A stretch of DNA of 64,000 bases, taken from the NCBI GenBank assembly GCA_013396655.1, contig WBMV01000298.1:1699221-1763220 (forward strand), written 5' to 3'. This DNA is from Campylorhamphus procurvoides (lineage: Eukaryota; Chordata; Aves; Passeriformes; Dendrocolaptidae). Below are positions 62,001-64,000 of the stretch, piece after piece. The translations under genes were made by a program, and so were the position numbers. Numbering within the stretch: position 1 is the stretch's first letter; every line of letters begins with the position of its first letter. The notes beneath the pieces are model-generated. The model was not told where the DNA came from. It saw only the letters and a list, made by a program, of their open reading frames with translations, and searched no databases.

Positions 62001-63769
62001 CAGTTTTCAGGGCTCAAGTAATAAAAATTATTGAATGCTTAAGAGGCTAAACCTGCTGAAAACCCCAGAGATGTTCAAGCCTGTAAGTGTGTCTGATGGG
62101 TTATAACTATTCCAGTTTCACTGGAGAGCACAAATAATTTCTGCTGAGGTTTGATTTTTCCCCGTAGATTTTAAGTTAGGCAGTGAGTCAGATGTATAGT
62201 CTTTTATATTCAAAGTCTTCTCCCAGTTTGAAAGTTTGGGATTAAATATAAAGTTAGTCCTCCTCAGTTGTTTTGCTTTCGAAATCAAAAATGTGTTTTG
62301 AGGAACAAAACTTGCTACAGTATGTTCACATTAAATGAAGAACACTTCAGGAGAAACTTCTTTTTAAGGAGAACTAAGAGATTCTGGATGTGAATAAGTT
62401 ATGCTAATGATTATTATAATTTACCTTAGTTTTTTTAGCCTTCTTTTTAATCAGTAGTTTTAGAGAGTATGAAATCCTGAGGGGTAGGCGCGAAAACACT
62501 GACTGAGTGAAGAGTGTATGTATTTGTGAGAAGCTTGTTGTGATTTAGAAGCTGCTGAAATGCATTACAGTATTGTGCATTGAGCAGCTGGTTTCAATGT
62601 TGAAATTGTCACTGGAAATGGCCAAATCTTTTGCTGCTGCAATTTTGAGTCTGGTTATTCAGATTCATCTTGATATGTTAGTTGAATACTTCTGTAGTGC
62701 TGGTTTATAAGGCAGACATCTCCAGTTACTGGGGGAAAGACAGGTGGCTGTAGACAGTAACTTCTTCAGCCATATGGTTTTTATCTCCTGCTGCAAAGGT
62801 CCTGAAACTGAGAGATGACAAGGCCAACCAGTGTCTGTAGGAGAGACTTGGACAAAGAGGAAAACACAGCAATTATTTCAGAAGGAGATATATTGATGAT
62901 GTGAGACAAATTTTCAGTGCTTTTTTGGGCAGAAGGGCAGGAAGGTGACTTATCTGTCAGTAGGAAAGTAAAACTGATACTTTTCCTAATAACAGAAGCA
63001 GTGGGGTTTTAAGGTTTTTTTTCTTTTCAGTGTTTTCAGTATGGCTCATCAGAACAATTCAACATAATCTTGCTTAGTAGAGATGGATTGTTAAGAGCAA
63101 AGCAGAAGCTCAAATTAAAAAGGATCCTTTTTAGTGAAAAAGAAAAGGTTGGGCCATCTTGTGAAGAAACTGGATTTTCAGTTCAGAGGCAGTTGTATAA
63201 TCTTGGAAACACCAGAAATTAAAAATTGCTGTCTTCAACTGTATTTATTTGTCTGAAGATTTGCATTAGTTCAAGACAACTATATAACAGAGGGAAACGT
63301 GCATACCTCTTTCATGTTATATACAGTATTTGCCAAATTTCCTCTACTTCGTTGCAGGAGTGCTAGCAGCGCCCATAAATGCCCTGGAAATATTTGTTAT
63401 AAATTTCTGTCACGGATCAGGAATAACACAGCGTATATTAACTTTGGCAGTTTGTTCATAGTCACAGTCATATGTAGATGCCAAAAAGCGGTCATTTCTA
63501 GAACTACTGAACAAAAGAAATGGCTTTATGACTAAACATGTTTAACCTTTCAAGTCTCCTTCTTATACATCTTTTTCTTCTATTAAAAACAATCAGGAAA
63601 ATAGCCTTTGTCATCCTCTACACAAGCATTTATTTCTGTTTTCTTGGGAAAACATTATGAGACTGGTATAGTGTGTATTTTAGGTTATGTTTGTGTGGCA
63701 ATTGTATACTGTCGGCATAGAGAAGTAAGTGTTTGGTGGAGTGCTCTGAGATAAACCATTGGTTGAGTA
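59048..63769. other. No gene seen: unique sequence, part of it possibly conserved non-coding
   Basis: 59180-59420 and 61400-61640 are repeat-free and rich in homeodomain-type and octamer-like words (ATGCAAAT at 61545-61552). 59800-59930 (GATGGAGCTTGATAAATGCC) has the look of an old repeat tail, but I could not assign it. Frames up to 117 codons (61620-61973 minus) are not recognised. A G/T-rich tract lies at about 60389-60420. Confidence 0.4.
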
Positions 63770-64000
63770 GTTATAATAAGTACTGCTGTAGGAAAAGAAC
63801 ATACCAGACTTCTGAAGAATTATTCTCTGAAGAACTAAGGGACACTTCCAAGTCATCTGCCCTTGCCCTTATGGGGGACTTCAACTTGCTAGAAATTAAC
63901 TGGGAACATCACACAGTTGGTACAACCTGGGCCACGAGATTCTTAAAAAACCTGGACAACAATTTTATGGAACAGATCCCAAGGGAGAGAACTCAAATAA
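63770..64000 (+). mobile_element. CR1 LINE, endonuclease domain of ORF2, continues past the window
   Basis: One frame is open from 63721 to the window end and from about 63775 reads as the CR1 endonuclease: a decayed YCCRK (family YYRPP), then SEELFSEELRDTS, then LALMGDFNLLEINWE, then RFLKNLDNNFMEQIPRE. GDFN (63874-63885) is the conserved catalytic/metal-binding motif of APE-type endonucleases, which nick the target DNA for target-primed insertion. The 5' limit is blurred by decay. This copy keeps a part missing from every other CR1 in the window, so it is a separate, longer insertion whose 3' side lies beyond 64000. Confidence 0.88.

Overview
This is a stretch of bird nuclear DNA with no confidently identifiable host gene. 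The evidence is its repeat content: several CR1 (chicken repeat 1) LINE fragments from different subfamilies, one solo LTR of a family common in bird genomes (sense strand beginning TGTGCTGG, ending CACGACA), and a few very decayed MIR-like SINE remnants. The sequence between repeats is AT-rich with short open frames and long mononucleotide runs, as expected of introns or a gene desert on a large chromosome. No bacterial, plasmid, phage, CRISPR, rRNA or tRNA signal was seen.

Layout. 1-1286 is the 3' part of a CR1 element on the + strand, with a recognisable but doubly broken reverse transcriptase. 1287-5245 is unique AT-rich DNA with an 84-base tract of only G and T. 5251-5756 is a minus-strand solo LTR flanked by a 5-bp target duplication. 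5762-20644 is mostly unique sequence with a decayed CR1 tail (10610-10870), a two-copy 35-bp tandem duplication (15741-15808) and a minus-strand candidate exon (16356-16601). 20645-20815 is a CR1 3' tail. 22855-23135, 37270-37400 and 38320-38440 are MIR-like remnants. Two more exon-like segments lie at 30110-30294 (minus) and 34895-34990 (+). 38970-39540 (minus), 44040-44480 (+), 54012-54968 (minus) and 55149-55550 (minus) are further CR1 copies. A 13-bp perfect hairpin lies at 45910-45942 and an E-box cluster at 59013-59047. The window ends inside the endonuclease domain of another CR1 (63770-64000, + strand).

The CR1 copies are dead remnants of one kind of retrotransposon (APE-type endonuclease plus reverse transcriptase, target-primed insertion, 5' truncation). 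They do not form a pathway with one another. The three exon-like segments are the only hints of host coding function. Each has good splice signals and an open frame, but none matches a family I recognise, and they cannot be joined into a gene from the sequence alone. I found no convincing undescribed system. The points most worth following are the exon-like segments, the hairpin, the E-box cluster and the strand-asymmetric G/T tracts.
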